Part shown: one piece after another, positions 17,812 to 27,534 of the stretch | Position numbering within the stretch: the first letter of the stretch is position 1 | Layout of the letters: every line of letters begins with the position of its first letter | NCBI GenBank assembly: GCA_938009235.1 | Contig: CALLIK010000010.1 | Coordinates: 62,001-126,000, forward strand | From: an uncultured Caulobacterales bacterium | Lineage (GTDB): Bacteria; Pseudomonadota; Alphaproteobacteria; Caulobacterales; Maricaulaceae | DNA: 64,000 nt | Direction of reading: 5' to 3' | Made by a program: the position numbers and the translations under genes | Notes under the pieces: generated by a model | Seen by the model: only the letters and a program-made list of their open reading frames with translations | Databases searched by the model: none | What the model was told of the DNA's origin: nothing

Positions 17812-18543
17812 CTAGTTGCTTTCGCCATAAAAAATAGCGACGCCCATGAATACCATTAGCACGAATGGAACTATGTAATAGGTAAGCCAAATTCTAAACT
17901 TTGCCACGCCGACAAACACCCGCTGCCGTGTTAAGACAGCTTGAAACTGTCTACCCTCTTTCATTGTTTTTTCAGATTGAACAATGGCTTCAGATAACTT
18001 TTCTCCTAGTTTATAATTACCAGGTATAGAGACGATTATCGTAGAAAGTAGAGCGTCAATGTGATCTCTTTTGTATTCTAAAAAATCGTAGTTACCCCCA
18101 TCAGTCGGCTGCGTCGCATTTTCCCGCTTCAATTTATTCGCTTCTTCAAGAAACTCTTTTTTAATTTCGGCTACTTTGCGAATATTTGGAATCATGCCTT
18201 CAATTTCCCGAAGGACGCCTTGAGCTCTCTCAGTTTCATCCAAGACATTTGCCCAAGAGATATCTACTCTTTGTTTATACCTATCCATATCTTCTGAAAT
18301 TTCAGACAATATCTTTCTTTCATCAAACACGCGAAGTGTATAATTAAGACCCAAATAAAGTGCGATAATAAGCAACCCGACTTCAACTAAGGGCTCACAA
18401 ACTCCATCGAAGGCAAAGGCAATGAGTTTTGGATCGTTTGATAAATCAAACCAAGATACAACGATGCTAAGAACGGCAGCTGAGGTATATCTAAAATGGG
18501 CTTTAGAGGTTGCTTCTTCAAAATCCTTAAAGGTCGCACTCAC
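17812..18543 (-). CDS. Uncharacterised membrane protein with coiled coil, inside the pcc locus
   Basis: A 243-residue protein of no family I recognise. Predicted layout from the sequence: two membrane segments near the N-terminus (around 'AAVLSIVVSWFDL' and 'VEVGLLIIALYLGLNYTL'), a long charged helical middle (about residues 70-205, rich in Glu, Lys, Arg, likely coiled coil) and a C-terminal membrane segment 'YYIVPFVLMVFMGVAIFY'. The central part would face the cytoplasm if the ends are membrane-bound. It lies between pccB and the first pccA-end fragment, with an inverted repeat between it and pccB. The A+T-rich composition resembles the two small paralogues rather than the pcc genes. Confidence 0.65.
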   Translation of the reverse strand: MSATFKDFEEATSKAHFRYTSAAVLSIVVSWFDLSNDPKLIAFAFDGVCEPLVEVGLLIIALYLGLNYTLRVFDERKILSEISEDMDRYKQRVDISWANVLDETERAQGVLREIEGMIPNIRKVAEIKKEFLEEANKLKRENATQPTDGGNYDFLEYKRDHIDALLSTIIVSIPGNYKLGEKLSEAIVQSEKTMKEGRQFQAVLTRQRVFVGVAKFRIWLTYYIVPFVLMVFMGVAIFYGESN

Positions 18544-18575
18544 GACGAGACTTCCCCAAATTCACACACTCCACC

Positions 18576-18651
18576 CGTCACCCTCGGGCTTGACCCGAGG
18601 GTCCATGCTTCTGGGGAGAGATGGGTCCTCGGGTCAAGCCCGAGGATGACG
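18576..18651. repeat. Long intergenic inverted repeat (alphaproteobacterial REP-like palindrome)
   Basis: Two near-identical inverted arms of about 31 bases (18576-18606 and 18621-18651) each contain a nested palindrome, CCTCGGGCTTGACCCGAGG at 18582 and CCTCGGGTCAAGCCCGAGG at 18627. The element sits between pccB and the next gene. Palindromes with this CTCGGG-x-CCCGAG core are familiar as dispersed intergenic repeats in Alphaproteobacteria. As RNA it would form a long hairpin, and could attenuate or stabilise the pcc transcript. Confidence 0.85.
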
Positions 18652-18670
18652 TATGAGAGAGAATTGCTCA

Positions 18671-20209
18671 TTAAAGCGGTAAGTTCCCATGCTTCTTCCA
18701 CGGGTTTTCTAGCTTTTTATCTTTCGCCAGAGCCAGTGCGCGGCAGATGCGTTTTCGGGTCGAGCGGGGTTGGATGACCTCGTCGATATATCCGCGTTCG
18801 GCAGCGCGGAAGGGCGAGAGGAATTTCTCCTCGTAATCCGCGACATGTTCTGCCGTTTTCTCGGCATCGCCCAAATCTTTACGGTGCAGGATTTCGACTG
18901 CGCCCTTTGCGCCCATCACAGCGATTTGCGCGGTGGGCCAGGCGTAATTCATATCATTGCGCAGATGTTTCGGGGACATCACGCAATAAGCGCCGCCGTA
19001 AGCTTTGCGCGTAATGACGGTGACTTTCGGGACTGTCGCTTCGCCGTAAGCATAGAGCAATTTCGCGCCGTGCTTAATCACGCCGCCATATTCCTGATCT
19101 GTACCGGGCAAAAATCCGGGGACATCGACAAGGGACAGCACAGGGATTTCGAAACAATCACAAAAGCGAATAAAGCGCGCGGCTTTGCGCGACGCATTAC
19201 TATCGAGGCAACCCGCCAGAACCATCGGTTGGTTCGCAACCACGCCAACGGTTTGACCTTCGAGGCGAATGAAGCCGCACAAGATATTCTTGGCGTAGTC
19301 CGCTTGGATTTCAAAGAAGTCGCCCTCATCTGCGATCTTCGTGACAAGCTCTTTCATATCATAGGGCAAGTTCGGGTTTTCTGGCACGAGCGTATCGAGA
19401 CTCTCGTCGATACGATCATGCGCGTCATAGAATGGACGTCTCGGCGCGCCATCACGATTATTCAGCGGCAGGAAGTCAAACAAGCGGCGGATTTCCGACA
19501 GCGCTTGCATGTCATTGTCATAGGCCCCGTCTGCCACAGAGGATTTGGACGTGTGGGTCTTCGCCCCGCCCAATTCTTCGGCGGTCACGATTTCATTGGT
19601 AACGGTTTTCAGAACATCTGGCCCCGTCAGGAACATATAAGAGCTATCGCGGACCATGAAGATGAAATCCGTGAGCGCGGGCGAATATACCGCACCCCCC
19701 GCGCTTGGTCCCATAATCACAGAAATCTGTGGAATAACGCCAGAGGCCAGAATGTTGTTCTGGAAAACGTCTGTGTAACCCGCCAGCGCCGCAACGCCTT
19801 CTTGGATTCGCGCTCCGCCTGAATCTTGCAGGCCAATGATCGGCGCGCCATGACGCATCGCCATCTCTTGGACCTTGTTGATCTTCTTAGCGTGGGTTTC
19901 CGACAGCGACCCGCCGAAAACTGTGAAGTCTTGCGCAAAGACGAAAGTCTTGCGGCCATTGATCGTGCCCCATCCCGTGACAACGCCGTCACCAGAGAAG
20001 TGCTTGTTTTCCATACCGAAATCGGTGGAGCGATGTTTGACGAACATGTCGAATTCTTCGAAGCTGCCCGGGTCCAGTAGGATTTCCAAGCGTTCTCGCG
20101 CTGTCAGCTTACCTTTGGCATGCTGTGCGTCGATGCGGCGTTGACCGCCCCCAAGTCTTGCTTCGTCGCGTCGTGCTTGCAACTGGTCTAGAATATCGCT
20201 CAAGGTCAA
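18671..20209 (-). CDS. pccB: Propionyl-CoA carboxylase beta (carboxyltransferase) subunit
   Basis: Transfers the carboxyl group from PccA-bound biotin to propionyl-CoA. The 512-residue length is typical. Two crotonase-like carboxyltransferase halves are visible: N-terminal '[20 protein letters not shown]' and '[14 protein letters not shown]', then '[12 protein letters not shown]', '[17 protein letters not shown]' and '[13 protein letters not shown]'; C-terminal '[20 protein letters not shown]' and '[13 protein letters not shown]'. The tail '[17 protein letters not shown]' is that of PccB proteins. It is first in a minus-strand locus that includes three accessory genes and then pccA. A 229-base gap separates it from the divergent RND adaptor gene and should hold its promoter. 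Confidence 0.96.
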   Translation of the reverse strand: MTLSDILDQLQARRDEARLGGGQRRIDAQHAKGKLTARERLEILLDPGSFEEFDMFVKHRSTDFGMENKHFSGDGVVTGWGTINGRKTFVFAQDFTVFGGSLSETHAKKINKVQEMAMRHGAPIIGLQDSGGARIQEGVAALAGYTDVFQNNILASGVIPQISVIMGPSAGGAVYSPALTDFIFMVRDSSYMFLTGPDVLKTVTNEIVTAEELGGAKTHTSKSSVADGAYDNDMQALSEIRRLFDFLPLNNRDGAPRRPFYDAHDRIDESLDTLVPENPNLPYDMKELVTKIADEGDFFEIQADYAKNILCGFIRLEGQTVGVVANQPMVLAGCLDSNASRKAARFIRFCDCFEIPVLSLVDVPGFLPGTDQEYGGVIKHGAKLLYAYGEATVPKVTVITRKAYGGAYCVMSPKHLRNDMNYAWPTAQIAVMGAKGAVEILHRKDLGDAEKTAEHVADYEEKFLSPFRAAERGYIDEVIQPRSTRKRICRALALAKDKKLENPWKKHGNLPL

Positions 20210-20438
20210 ACCCCCGTTATTGTTCGATATTTATACTTCAAATCAGTGCGGCACCCTAATGACGGGTTACGGCAGTTCAAGCCTATATACGCGTTAAAAA
20301 CCGCCTGACCGTCTAGCAAATATGCCAGTAAGTACGCGCAACATTCACAAGCGCATACACAGGTGATCACCCGTCTTGCGTCATTGGTGGTTGCCAAACC
20401 CCCACTTTAACGCGCATGTGCAAGAGTGAAAGCGCACT

Positions 20439-21578
20439 ATGCCCCCAGAAAGCCCTAAGACGATCATGAAACTCAACACATCTTATATCATTGCTGGGGT
20501 CCTCTTCGTCCTCATCGGAATTTGGTTTCTCGTGAACAATTTAGGCGAGTCCGAGGCGCTCCCTGTTTCAACACCTGCCACAGCTCAAGAGGCCGCCCGC
20601 CAAACGATGCCCACAGTGCAGGTTCGCCGCATCGTCGCCTCTGAACATCCGAATGTGCTAGAGCTTTATGGGCAAACGCAAACCAACCGCGAAGTCTCTG
20701 TCAAAGCCGAAACCTCAGGTCTTGTCGCCGAAGTAATGGTCACAGAAGGCGCACGCGTCACAAAAGGTCAAACGCTCTGCCGCCAAGATTTGAATGCACG
20801 CGCGGCTCTCGTCGATCAGGCCAAAGCTAACATGCGTACAATTGAAACCGATTTAAACGCAGCTCGAGTTTTGGCTGAAAAAGGCTTTCAGTCTCAAACT
20901 CGCGTCACAGCCTTTGAAGCGCAATTGGACGGCGCAAAGGCAGCCCTAACGCAAGCTGAAATCGAAGCCGATAATATTAATATTCGTGCGCCTTTTGATG
21001 GCATCTGGGAACGGCAGTCTGCGCAAGTCGGTGATTATCTCTCCCCCGGTATGCCTTGCGGTCTCTTGGTGGATCTGTCGCCATTAAAGGTGACTGTGCA
21101 GTTGACTGAAAAACAAATCGGAAATGTTTCACGCGGGAATCAAGCGAGTGTAGATTTGGCAACAGGTCAAACATTGACTGGCAAGCTCGTATTTATTGAA
21201 GCCAAAGCTGATCCTGCCACACGGACATTCCGCGCCGAAATTCACGTGCCTAATTCTGACTTTGCGCTGAAAGCTGGCGTCACAGCCACAGTGCGCATCT
21301 CGTCAGGTGTGACATCGGCGCAGCGCATACCGGGACGCATTCTAACCATAGCCGATTCAGGCAATATCGGCATTCGCTATCTCGATAATCAAAACATTGT
21401 CCGCTTTGCAGACATCACAACAATTGACGAAGATGCTGCGGGTATGTGGGTCACAGGCCTACCCGATGAGACGCGTATCATCATTGAGGGGCAGGACTTT
21501 GTGTCTATTGGAATGGAAGTTGATCCGGAAGAAAATTACAGCTCTCCAGATTTATCCACCGATAACGGCACTAAGTAA
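20439..21578 (+). CDS. RND efflux periplasmic adaptor (membrane fusion protein)
   Basis: The periplasmic adaptor linking an RND pump to an outer-membrane channel. It has an N-terminal membrane anchor ('IIAGVLFVLIGIWFLV'), a split biotinyl/lipoyl-like domain ('VSVKAETSGLVAEVMVTEGA' and 'NINIRAPFDGIWERQSAQVG'), a helical hairpin between them, and beta-barrel and membrane-proximal domains. At 379 residues it is of normal size. An ATG at 20466 is a second possible start. Directly followed, 13 bases on, by the pump gene. The substrate is not evident. No outer-membrane channel gene is adjacent, so a shared TolC-type protein is assumed. Confidence 0.92.
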   Translation: MPPESPKTIMKLNTSYIIAGVLFVLIGIWFLVNNLGESEALPVSTPATAQEAARQTMPTVQVRRIVASEHPNVLELYGQTQTNREVSVKAETSGLVAEVMVTEGARVTKGQTLCRQDLNARAALVDQAKANMRTIETDLNAARVLAEKGFQSQTRVTAFEAQLDGAKAALTQAEIEADNINIRAPFDGIWERQSAQVGDYLSPGMPCGLLVDLSPLKVTVQLTEKQIGNVSRGNQASVDLATGQTLTGKLVFIEAKADPATRTFRAEIHVPNSDFALKAGVTATVRISSGVTSAQRIPGRILTIADSGNIGIRYLDNQNIVRFADITTIDEDAAGMWVTGLPDETRIIIEGQDFVSIGMEVDPEENYSSPDLSTDNGTK

Positions 21579-21591
21579 GCGGGCCCCGGCA

Positions 21592-24500
21592 ATGAGCACC
21601 AAAGAGATGTCCCCGTCCGCCTCTGGCCTTGCTGGAATTGTTGGCTTTTCAATTCGCAACTGGCGGACGACGCTAGGGATTATGATGGTCTGCGTGATCG
21701 GTGGTCTACTGGCGGTCAAAAGCTTACCAATGGAAGCGGAACCCGATGTTCCAGTGCCATTTATCACAATTCAAGTTGTCTTACCGGGCGTCTCGCCAGA
21801 AGACGCTGAACGTCTTTTGGTCCGCCCCTTAGAAACCGAACTCAAAGCGCTTGAAGGTTTAAAAGAGATGCGGGGCGTTGCGGGGACCAATGTCGCTTTC
21901 GTGGCGTTGGAATTTGAATTGGGCCTCGATGAAGATGTGATAATGGCGGATGTGCTTGAGAAAGTGGATCGTGCCCGCGTGGAATTCCCAGCGGAGGCCC
22001 GCCAACCTATTGTTGAAGAGGTGAGTTTTTCAGCCCTTCCTATTTTGACCGTCAACCTTTGGGGCTCTGCGCCAGAAGCAGAGCTACAGAGACGCGCCAA
22101 AACGCTGCAGCGCCAAATTGAATCTATCCCGCTTGTACTTGAAGCCAAGATCAACGGAGAACAGACAGAAGTTATGGAAGCCATCATAGACCCCGCGAAA
22201 ACGGAAAGCCTTGGCATTACATTTGGCGAAATTGCGTCTGCTATAGCCCAAAACAATGCGTTGGTCCCTGCAGGCGCATTAGAAACAGAAAATGGCCGTT
22301 TTAATATCAAATTACCTGGATTGATCGAGTCTCCTTCGGACATGGGAAACCTAGTCGTGCGCCGCGGACAAGAGGGCGCAATTGTTAAACTAAGCGATAT
22401 CGCCGAGGTTCGCCGTGGATATAAAAACAGGACAACACTCGCTCGATTTAATAGCCAACCCAGCCTGAGTTTGGAAATTAGTAAGCGTCAGGGCGTGAAC
22501 ATTGTTGATGCGACTGAATTAGTTCAGCAACTCGTGGACCAAGAAACTGCGAAAGCTGAGTGGCCACAAACCATAAATGTAACCTACAGCCAATCCCGCT
22601 CACAAAATATTATTGATATGATGTCCGAATTATCGGCCTCTATTATCAATGCCGTCGTCCTAGTTTTCATTGTCTGTATCGCAGCCCTTGGGTGGCGCTC
22701 TGCGTTATTTGTTGGGTGGGCGATTCCTGCCAGTTTTCTAATTGCGTTTTTCGGGTTCTTAATCGTGGGCGAAACCATCAATATGATGATCCTGTTTGGC
22801 CTTATTTTGTCTGTGGGCGTTTTGGTCGACAGCGCCATTGTTATCGTCGAATTCGCTGACCGAAAAATGGAAGAAGGCGTCGAGCGTATCGAAGCCTTTA
22901 AGATGGCAGGTGAACGCATGTTCTGGCCGATCATGAGTTCAACAGCTACCACACTTGCCGCGTTCATTCCCCTCCTATTTTGGGAATCTACAATCGGTAA
23001 ATTCATGAGTTATTTCCCGCGTACAATGATCTATGTGCTGTCTGCGTCCACGCTTATGGCTCTAATCTTTTTGCCGACATTGGGAGCAAAAATTGGGTTT
23101 AAGCCGAAGAAATCGGTCAACACCAATGTCGCGTCATTATCAGCGGCTGACGGAGACCCTTCAAGCGCCACAGGCTTTATCGGCCTCTATGTTCGCCTCA
23201 TCCAGAAAATCATCCACTTCCCAATATTGGTCATGGCTGGAATGGTGGTTCTAGCGGTCGTGATTGTTAAAATATTCGGCGCGCAAATGAGCGGACCGCC
23301 ACCAAAACCCGTCGAGTTCTTCACGGAATCACCGACCGAACAAGTCTATATTTTGGCACGATCACGAGGCAATTCGACACCCGAACAGTATCTATCCCTA
23401 GCGGAAGATATTGAAAACCGTATCAAGGATGTGTCTGGAATTGAATCCGTCTACACCGTCATAGGAGACGGCGCATCAGGCAGCGGAACCATCAGTGGCC
23501 TCGCAAATGTTCCATCAGATACCGTTGTAAAAATTTACACCGAACTTCTTCCGTTCAGCCAACGCCGAAGAACGCAAGCCATCGTGAGTGACCTAGAGGG
23601 TGCAATAGTTGGCATTCCTGGCATCTTCACGGAAGTGATTGCCATTGATCAAGGTCCGCCTGTCGGGAAGGATATCGGCATCCAAATTAGCAGTCAAAAC
23701 CCAGGAGACTTGCGCGCTGCAACTCAATTGGTGAAGGCTAAATTCGCGTCTATGGACGGCATCGTCGAAATAGAAGACACAACTCCTCTGCCCGGTGTGG
23801 AATGGGAATTTGAAGTCGATCGCGCTGAGGCAGGGCGATTAGGACTAGACATTGGGCGTATCGGAGCCGCCCTGTCTTTCGCCACCGAAGGCGCGCTTGT
23901 AGGACAATACAGACCTGCCGATGCAGATGAAGAAATTGACATCCGCATCAGATACCCATCCGAAATTCGTACACTTGCGGAGCTGGACAGGTTGAGAATT
24001 CAAACACCTCAAGGTGCCCTTCCTTTATCGGCAGTAACAACTCGAGTCGCACGACCGCGGCAAGATAAAATTGAACGCCGCGATATGTCTCCATATTACA
24101 TTGTTCAAGCGAACACGGACGAAGGTTTTGCGACCCAAGTCCTCGTGGCAGAGTTAAATGACTGGCTAGAAAATGAAGCTGACCTATCGGCATCTGTGCA
24201 AACAAAGTTCTTAGGTCAACAAGAAGAAAATGAGGCTGCCTTACGTTTTTTCAAGGGCGCAGGAATTGCCATTATCTTTATGATGAGTGTGATATTACTA
24301 TTGCAATTCAACAGTTTTTATCATGTTTTCCTGACCCTATTGGCTGTCGTTATGAGCCTGTTCGGTGTCCTTCTAGGGCTTGCCTTTTATCCTTTCGTGT
24401 CAATGATCCTGTCATTGACTGGAGTGATCGCGCTCGCCGGAATTGTCGTGAATAATAATATCGTTTTAATCGATGCCTATCAGCGATTACGTGAACATGG

Positions 24501-24861
24501 TTTTGGTGCCGCTGACGCTGCCGTTAGAACTGCGGCGCAACGCTTGCGGCCAGTGTTCCTCACAACCCTCACCACAATCATCGGCCTTATGCCGCTGATT
24601 TTAGGGTGGCAGGCTAATATTTTCTCAGGGGAGTTCTCTTTGAAAGGCTCTAGTACATCAGAAATCTGGGCGCCAATTTCCTACGTCATTGCTTGCGGAC
24701 TTGGCTTTGCAACAATTCTGACTTTGATAGTTACGCCCGTGATGTTGGCGATGCCAACTGTCTTATTGGAGCGTTACAAACGATGGAAGACGAAACGCAA
24801 TGCGCACAGTAAGGCCAAACCCGTCCGTGAAGTTAAGCCTGAATCCGTTGAGACAGTTTAA
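21592..24861 (+). CDS. RND efflux transporter (inner-membrane pump)
   Basis: A proton-driven RND pump of about 1089 residues. It has the expected duplicated layout: TM1 near the N-terminus, a periplasmic porter domain, six membrane helices including 'LILSVGVLVDSAIVIVEFAD' (TM4 region with the proton-relay Asp pair), a second periplasmic domain, and a second six-helix bundle with 'GVIALAGIVVNNNIVLIDAY'. The frame is open far upstream into the adaptor gene, but the ATG at 21592 ('MSTKEMSPSAS') gives a normal N-terminus shortly before TM1, so I choose it. The pump looks like the heavy-metal/multidrug AcrB-like branch; substrates cannot be assigned. Confidence 0.94.
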   Translation: MSTKEMSPSASGLAGIVGFSIRNWRTTLGIMMVCVIGGLLAVKSLPMEAEPDVPVPFITIQVVLPGVSPEDAERLLVRPLETELKALEGLKEMRGVAGTNVAFVALEFELGLDEDVIMADVLEKVDRARVEFPAEARQPIVEEVSFSALPILTVNLWGSAPEAELQRRAKTLQRQIESIPLVLEAKINGEQTEVMEAIIDPAKTESLGITFGEIASAIAQNNALVPAGALETENGRFNIKLPGLIESPSDMGNLVVRRGQEGAIVKLSDIAEVRRGYKNRTTLARFNSQPSLSLEISKRQGVNIVDATELVQQLVDQETAKAEWPQTINVTYSQSRSQNIIDMMSELSASIINAVVLVFIVCIAALGWRSALFVGWAIPASFLIAFFGFLIVGETINMMILFGLILSVGVLVDSAIVIVEFADRKMEEGVERIEAFKMAGERMFWPIMSSTATTLAAFIPLLFWESTIGKFMSYFPRTMIYVLSASTLMALIFLPTLGAKIGFKPKKSVNTNVASLSAADGDPSSATGFIGLYVRLIQKIIHFPILVMAGMVVLAVVIVKIFGAQMSGPPPKPVEFFTESPTEQVYILARSRGNSTPEQYLSLAEDIENRIKDVSGIESVYTVIGDGASGSGTISGLANVPSDTVVKIYTELLPFSQRRRTQAIVSDLEGAIVGIPGIFTEVIAIDQGPPVGKDIGIQISSQNPGDLRAATQLVKAKFASMDGIVEIEDTTPLPGVEWEFEVDRAEAGRLGLDIGRIGAALSFATEGALVGQYRPADADEEIDIRIRYPSEIRTLAELDRLRIQTPQGALPLSAVTTRVARPRQDKIERRDMSPYYIVQANTDEGFATQVLVAELNDWLENEADLSASVQTKFLGQQEENEAALRFFKGAGIAIIFMMSVILLLQFNSFYHVFLTLLAVVMSLFGVLLGLAFYPFVSMILSLTGVIALAGIVVNNNIVLIDAYQRLREHGFGAADAAVRTAAQRLRPVFLTTLTTIIGLMPLILGWQANIFSGEFSLKGSSTSEIWAPISYVIACGLGFATILTLIVTPVMLAMPTVLLERYKRWKTKRNAHSKAKPVREVKPESVETV

Positions 24862-24874
24862 TTTACTTGGCCTA

Positions 24875-25852
24875 TTACTTTGCCGCATCAGGCGAGAAGA
24901 TCACTGTCGATTGACCGCCACCGCCAATTAATGTGCGGCGGACTTGCCATTGCAAAGGCTCAAAATTGACAGACAATGCACCGCTTCCATCTGTTTCATT
25001 CTCACTAAGTGGGCGCAGAAAATTAAACGGGACCGAAATTGAGGCTGGCTCAGTTGGAGCATTCAACGCGCCTGCTGCTGGGATCAATTCCGCTCGAATT
25101 TCTAGTTCGCCGCGTCGTAACATACGACCCGCGATATAGTTCCAACGACCTCCAACCCCAATACCCGTTTCTCCAATCACAGACTCTTGGGCATATATTC
25201 GGACGCGCCCAGGAACTGACGACGTCCCCGTGATAATAACGCCGCCTGTAAAATCATAATCAATGACGGAGAGGCTAAGCGGCCCAGATGTTGGTGCGCC
25301 GCCAAATGGGGATTGTATAACCCGCGACGGACTGCCGGGCGCGGTCACCATTATCAATGCGGGCGTTGTATAATTTGCTGTCGCAATATCTTCACTCTCT
25401 GGGACAGGTAAACGGAAGACCGTTTCCTCTGAGCGAATACTGGGTATGTTCTCACCTCTATAAAGTTGGGCCTCGAGAACCATAGGTTCGTCTTCAACAT
25501 CTAATGTTACGCCCCACTGCCCCAACTCATTTACAAGTGTTTGACGTAAACGTTCACCTCGGTTGGTTAAAACAATGACTGCGCCAGCCTCGGCTTCGCC
25601 AGACAATTTTAAGCGAGAGGCGTTTCCCTCACGAAACTCGCTGATTTGACGAAAACTCGCAGGCTTCACCCCGATCATAGATCCAGTTGCGGAAATTGGG
25701 TCAATCGCAACAGGCCGCGTAGGACTCTCTGGCTTGTCAGAAAATTGGATGATACCAAATAAAGCAATGACCAATATAAGCGCCGCAATGACACTCCAAA
25801 TAACCCTAGGTCGGGTATATTTCTGCGTTAAATTTTTAGACGAGGTTCCCAA
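24875..25852 (-). CDS. Membrane-anchored protein with Ig-like beta domains
   Basis: A 325-residue protein with a basic N-terminus and one membrane segment ('VIWSVIAALILVIALFGIIQ'), the rest presumably periplasmic. The body has two repeated beta-rich stretches of bacterial Ig-like type: 'LKLSGEAEAGAVIVLTNRGE' ending 'GQWGVTLDVE', and 'GVIITGTSSVPGRVRIYAQE' ending 'GGRWNYIAG'. The 'G-x-W' closing each stretch resembles Ig-like modules found in LysM-containing alphaproteobacterial proteins, but I see no LysM domain. It is convergent with the RND pump gene 13 bases away. Function unknown; a structural or cell-wall role is plausible. Confidence 0.65.
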   Translation of the reverse strand: MGTSSKNLTQKYTRPRVIWSVIAALILVIALFGIIQFSDKPESPTRPVAIDPISATGSMIGVKPASFRQISEFREGNASRLKLSGEAEAGAVIVLTNRGERLRQTLVNELGQWGVTLDVEDEPMVLEAQLYRGENIPSIRSEETVFRLPVPESEDIATANYTTPALIMVTAPGSPSRVIQSPFGGAPTSGPLSLSVIDYDFTGGVIITGTSSVPGRVRIYAQESVIGETGIGVGGRWNYIAGRMLRRGELEIRAELIPAAGALNAPTEPASISVPFNFLRPLSENETDGSGALSVNFEPLQWQVRRTLIGGGGQSTVIFSPDAAK

Positions 25853-25907
25853 AGCGGACTACAGCTCCTAAGTGTTAGGCAAATACACTTAACCGAAACT
25901 GGCCAAA

Positions 25908-26528
25908 ATGACAGACGACAAATCATTGAACATCTGTGTATTCTGCGGATCATCCCCAGGCGTAGATCCCGCACATATGAAGCTGGCAACCGAATTGGGA
26001 CAAGAGATTGCAGCCCGAGGCCATGGCCTTATCTATGGCGGCGGCGGGCTAGGCCTGATGGGCGCGACTGCGAGGGCGGCACGTGATGGCGGCGCGAAGG
26101 TCATTGGCATCATCCCGCACTTCCTCAATGAAATTGAACGCACAATTCCGGGTATCGAACATGAATATGTGGATGATATGCATGCTCGCAAACTACGGAT
26201 GTTCGACTTAGCTGATGCCTTTGTCGTTCTACCCGGCGGTATGGGAACGCTAGAAGAAGTCATCGAAGTCATGAGTTGGCAACGCATGAATTTGCACGAC
26301 AAACCGATTGTCTTCCTCTCGGATACGGAGTTCTGGAACGGCTTGGTCACAGTCTTCGGCGATATCATCAAAGCTGGCTTTGCACCTGAAAGCGTTCACG
26401 ACGACATTGAATCAGACGAGAGTATTGAAGCCGTCTTCGCGACAATCATGCGGCGTTTGAAACAAGGCCGAAAAGCCCAACCCCTCGGCGGTAACCTCAA
26501 TGGTGATAAGATCGAAGACCTTGTCTGA
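25908..26528 (+). CDS. LOG family protein (nucleoside 5'-monophosphate phosphoribohydrolase-like)
   Basis: A 206-residue Rossmann-type protein. It shows the family signatures 'ICVFCGSSPG', 'IYGGGGLGLMGATA' and 'VVLPGGMGTLEEVIEVMSWQ' (P-G-G-x-G-T-x-x-E). The plant and bacterial members release cytokinin-like bases or ribose 5-phosphate from nucleotides such as AMP. In free-living bacteria the role is usually nucleotide salvage or unknown. The start follows a short gap after the divergent Ig-like protein gene. The next small gene begins three bases after its stop, which suggests cotranscription. Confidence 0.93.
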   Translation: MTDDKSLNICVFCGSSPGVDPAHMKLATELGQEIAARGHGLIYGGGGLGLMGATARAARDGGAKVIGIIPHFLNEIERTIPGIEHEYVDDMHARKLRMFDLADAFVVLPGGMGTLEEVIEVMSWQRMNLHDKPIVFLSDTEFWNGLVTVFGDIIKAGFAPESVHDDIESDESIEAVFATIMRRLKQGRKAQPLGGNLNGDKIEDLV

Positions 26529-26531
26529 GTT

Positions 26532-26993
26532 ATGAAACACACAAGCTTAAAGTTTGAAGATGTGTTGCGGCCACAGTATTATTCAAAAGGCGGTGATGAT
26601 GAGCCTTTTAAATGCTTGGAGAGAATTTTTCCGTTCTCAAAAGTTACGACTGAGAACATGTATGAATATGAAGAAATTTTATATTGCCTAACCTCAAGCG
26701 GTTGGGGCGTAATTTGCCCTCTCATCATTCAGTTTTTCTTAGAACAGAGCGATCGCTATGAAGAAAACATATCATCAAGTTTTGAACATATGTTTATTCT
26801 CGATGATGTAACGAATAGGATTGTTACGCCGTGGTTACAAAGCCTCTCGGAAGCGGAGAAAGGTTTAATCCTCGCGCAGTTGGGTACACTCATACTAAAG
26901 TTTCAAACTTGGCGCTCTCCTGAAGAAGACATACTCGCCATCAATAAAATCAGAAGCATTATTGCTCAAACGTCGCCTGAGCCTAGTTCTTAA
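26532..26993 (+). CDS. Uncharacterised 153-residue protein
   Basis: I recognise no domain. The protein is acidic and helical, without signal peptide or membrane segments. Noticeable pieces are 'YEYEEILYCLTSSGWGVICP', a segment of aromatic and Glu residues, and 'QSLSEAEKGLILAQLGTLIL' near the C-terminus. Its pattern resembles small helical proteins often found singly beside unrelated genes. It follows the LOG gene by three bases and its stop interlocks with that of the convergent methionine sulfoxide reductase gene by four bases. The A+T-rich composition differs from its neighbours, hinting at later acquisition. Confidence 0.6.
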   Translation: MKHTSLKFEDVLRPQYYSKGGDDEPFKCLERIFPFSKVTTENMYEYEEILYCLTSSGWGVICPLIIQFFLEQSDRYEENISSSFEHMFILDDVTNRIVTPWLQSLSEAEKGLILAQLGTLILKFQTWRSPEEDILAINKIRSIIAQTSPEPSS

Positions 26994-27451
26994 ACAATTA
27001 CATTCTTCAGGATGGCTTCGAGGCCGTCTTGATCCACGCTATCAAAGCTACCAACTTCAGTTGAGTCTACATCAAACACGGCGAAGAGTGTTCCGTCTGG
27101 CGTGTAAACAGGCACAACAATCTCGCTCTGGCTTCTGACATCACAGGCGATGTGGCCCGCAAAGGCATGCACATCTTCGACGATTTGTGTCTCACCCGTT
27201 TTGGCCGCCGCGCCGCAAACGCCGCGCGTAAAGGGTATCCGCAAACATCCTAATGTCCCTTGATAGGGTCCAACCACGAGTTCTTCGGATTTCAACGGGT
27301 CGACAACATAGAACCCCGTCCAGAAATAACTCTCGAAAGCCTCAGACAGCAAACAGGACACAGTGGCCATGCGGGCGACATTATTCGTCTCGCCCTCCAA
27401 TACGGCAGCGATCTCTTTGGCGGTTTGGGTATAGATTTCAGCTTTGGTCAT
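26990..27451 (-). CDS. msrC: Free methionine-(R)-sulfoxide reductase (GAF domain)
   Basis: A single GAF domain of 153 residues matching the fRMsr family, which reduces free methionine-(R)-sulfoxide with thioredoxin. Diagnostic parts are 'NWTGFYVV'-like 'YFWTGFYVVDP', 'LVVGPYQGTLGCLRIPFTRG' with the first cysteine, 'GVCGAAA' with the second, and 'HIACDVRSQSEIVVPV' with the third; these are the three conserved cysteines of the active site. The tail 'FDSVDQDGLEAIL' also fits. It is monocistronic and convergent with the small gene before it. A repair role after oxidative stress fits the photolyase and ECF system nearby. Confidence 0.9.
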   Translation of the reverse strand: MTKAEIYTQTAKEIAAVLEGETNNVARMATVSCLLSEAFESYFWTGFYVVDPLKSEELVVGPYQGTLGCLRIPFTRGVCGAAAKTGETQIVEDVHAFAGHIACDVRSQSEIVVPVYTPDGTLFAVFDVDSTEVGSFDSVDQDGLEAILKNVIV

Positions 27452-27534
27452 AGATGCGCATATAGGTAGGCCACGCCTTATCGTCTACCCATTAGACTTA
27501 ATGAAATTTGCGGTCTCTTATTAAACTCCCGCGT

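Noticed and set aside
17786-17890. Upstream extension of the pccA-fragment frame
   Set aside because: It lies inside the 243-residue membrane protein gene in another frame; the ATG at 17785 has the proper ribosome-binding site.
14804-18543. Integron or phage insertion
   Set aside because: No integrase, attC-like folded sites or phage genes are present; the repeated element is the pccA 5' end itself.
21397-21591. Longer start for the RND pump, inside the adaptor gene
   Set aside because: It would overlap the adaptor gene by 180 bases and add a Cys/Arg-rich leader; the ATG at 21592 gives a normal N-terminus.
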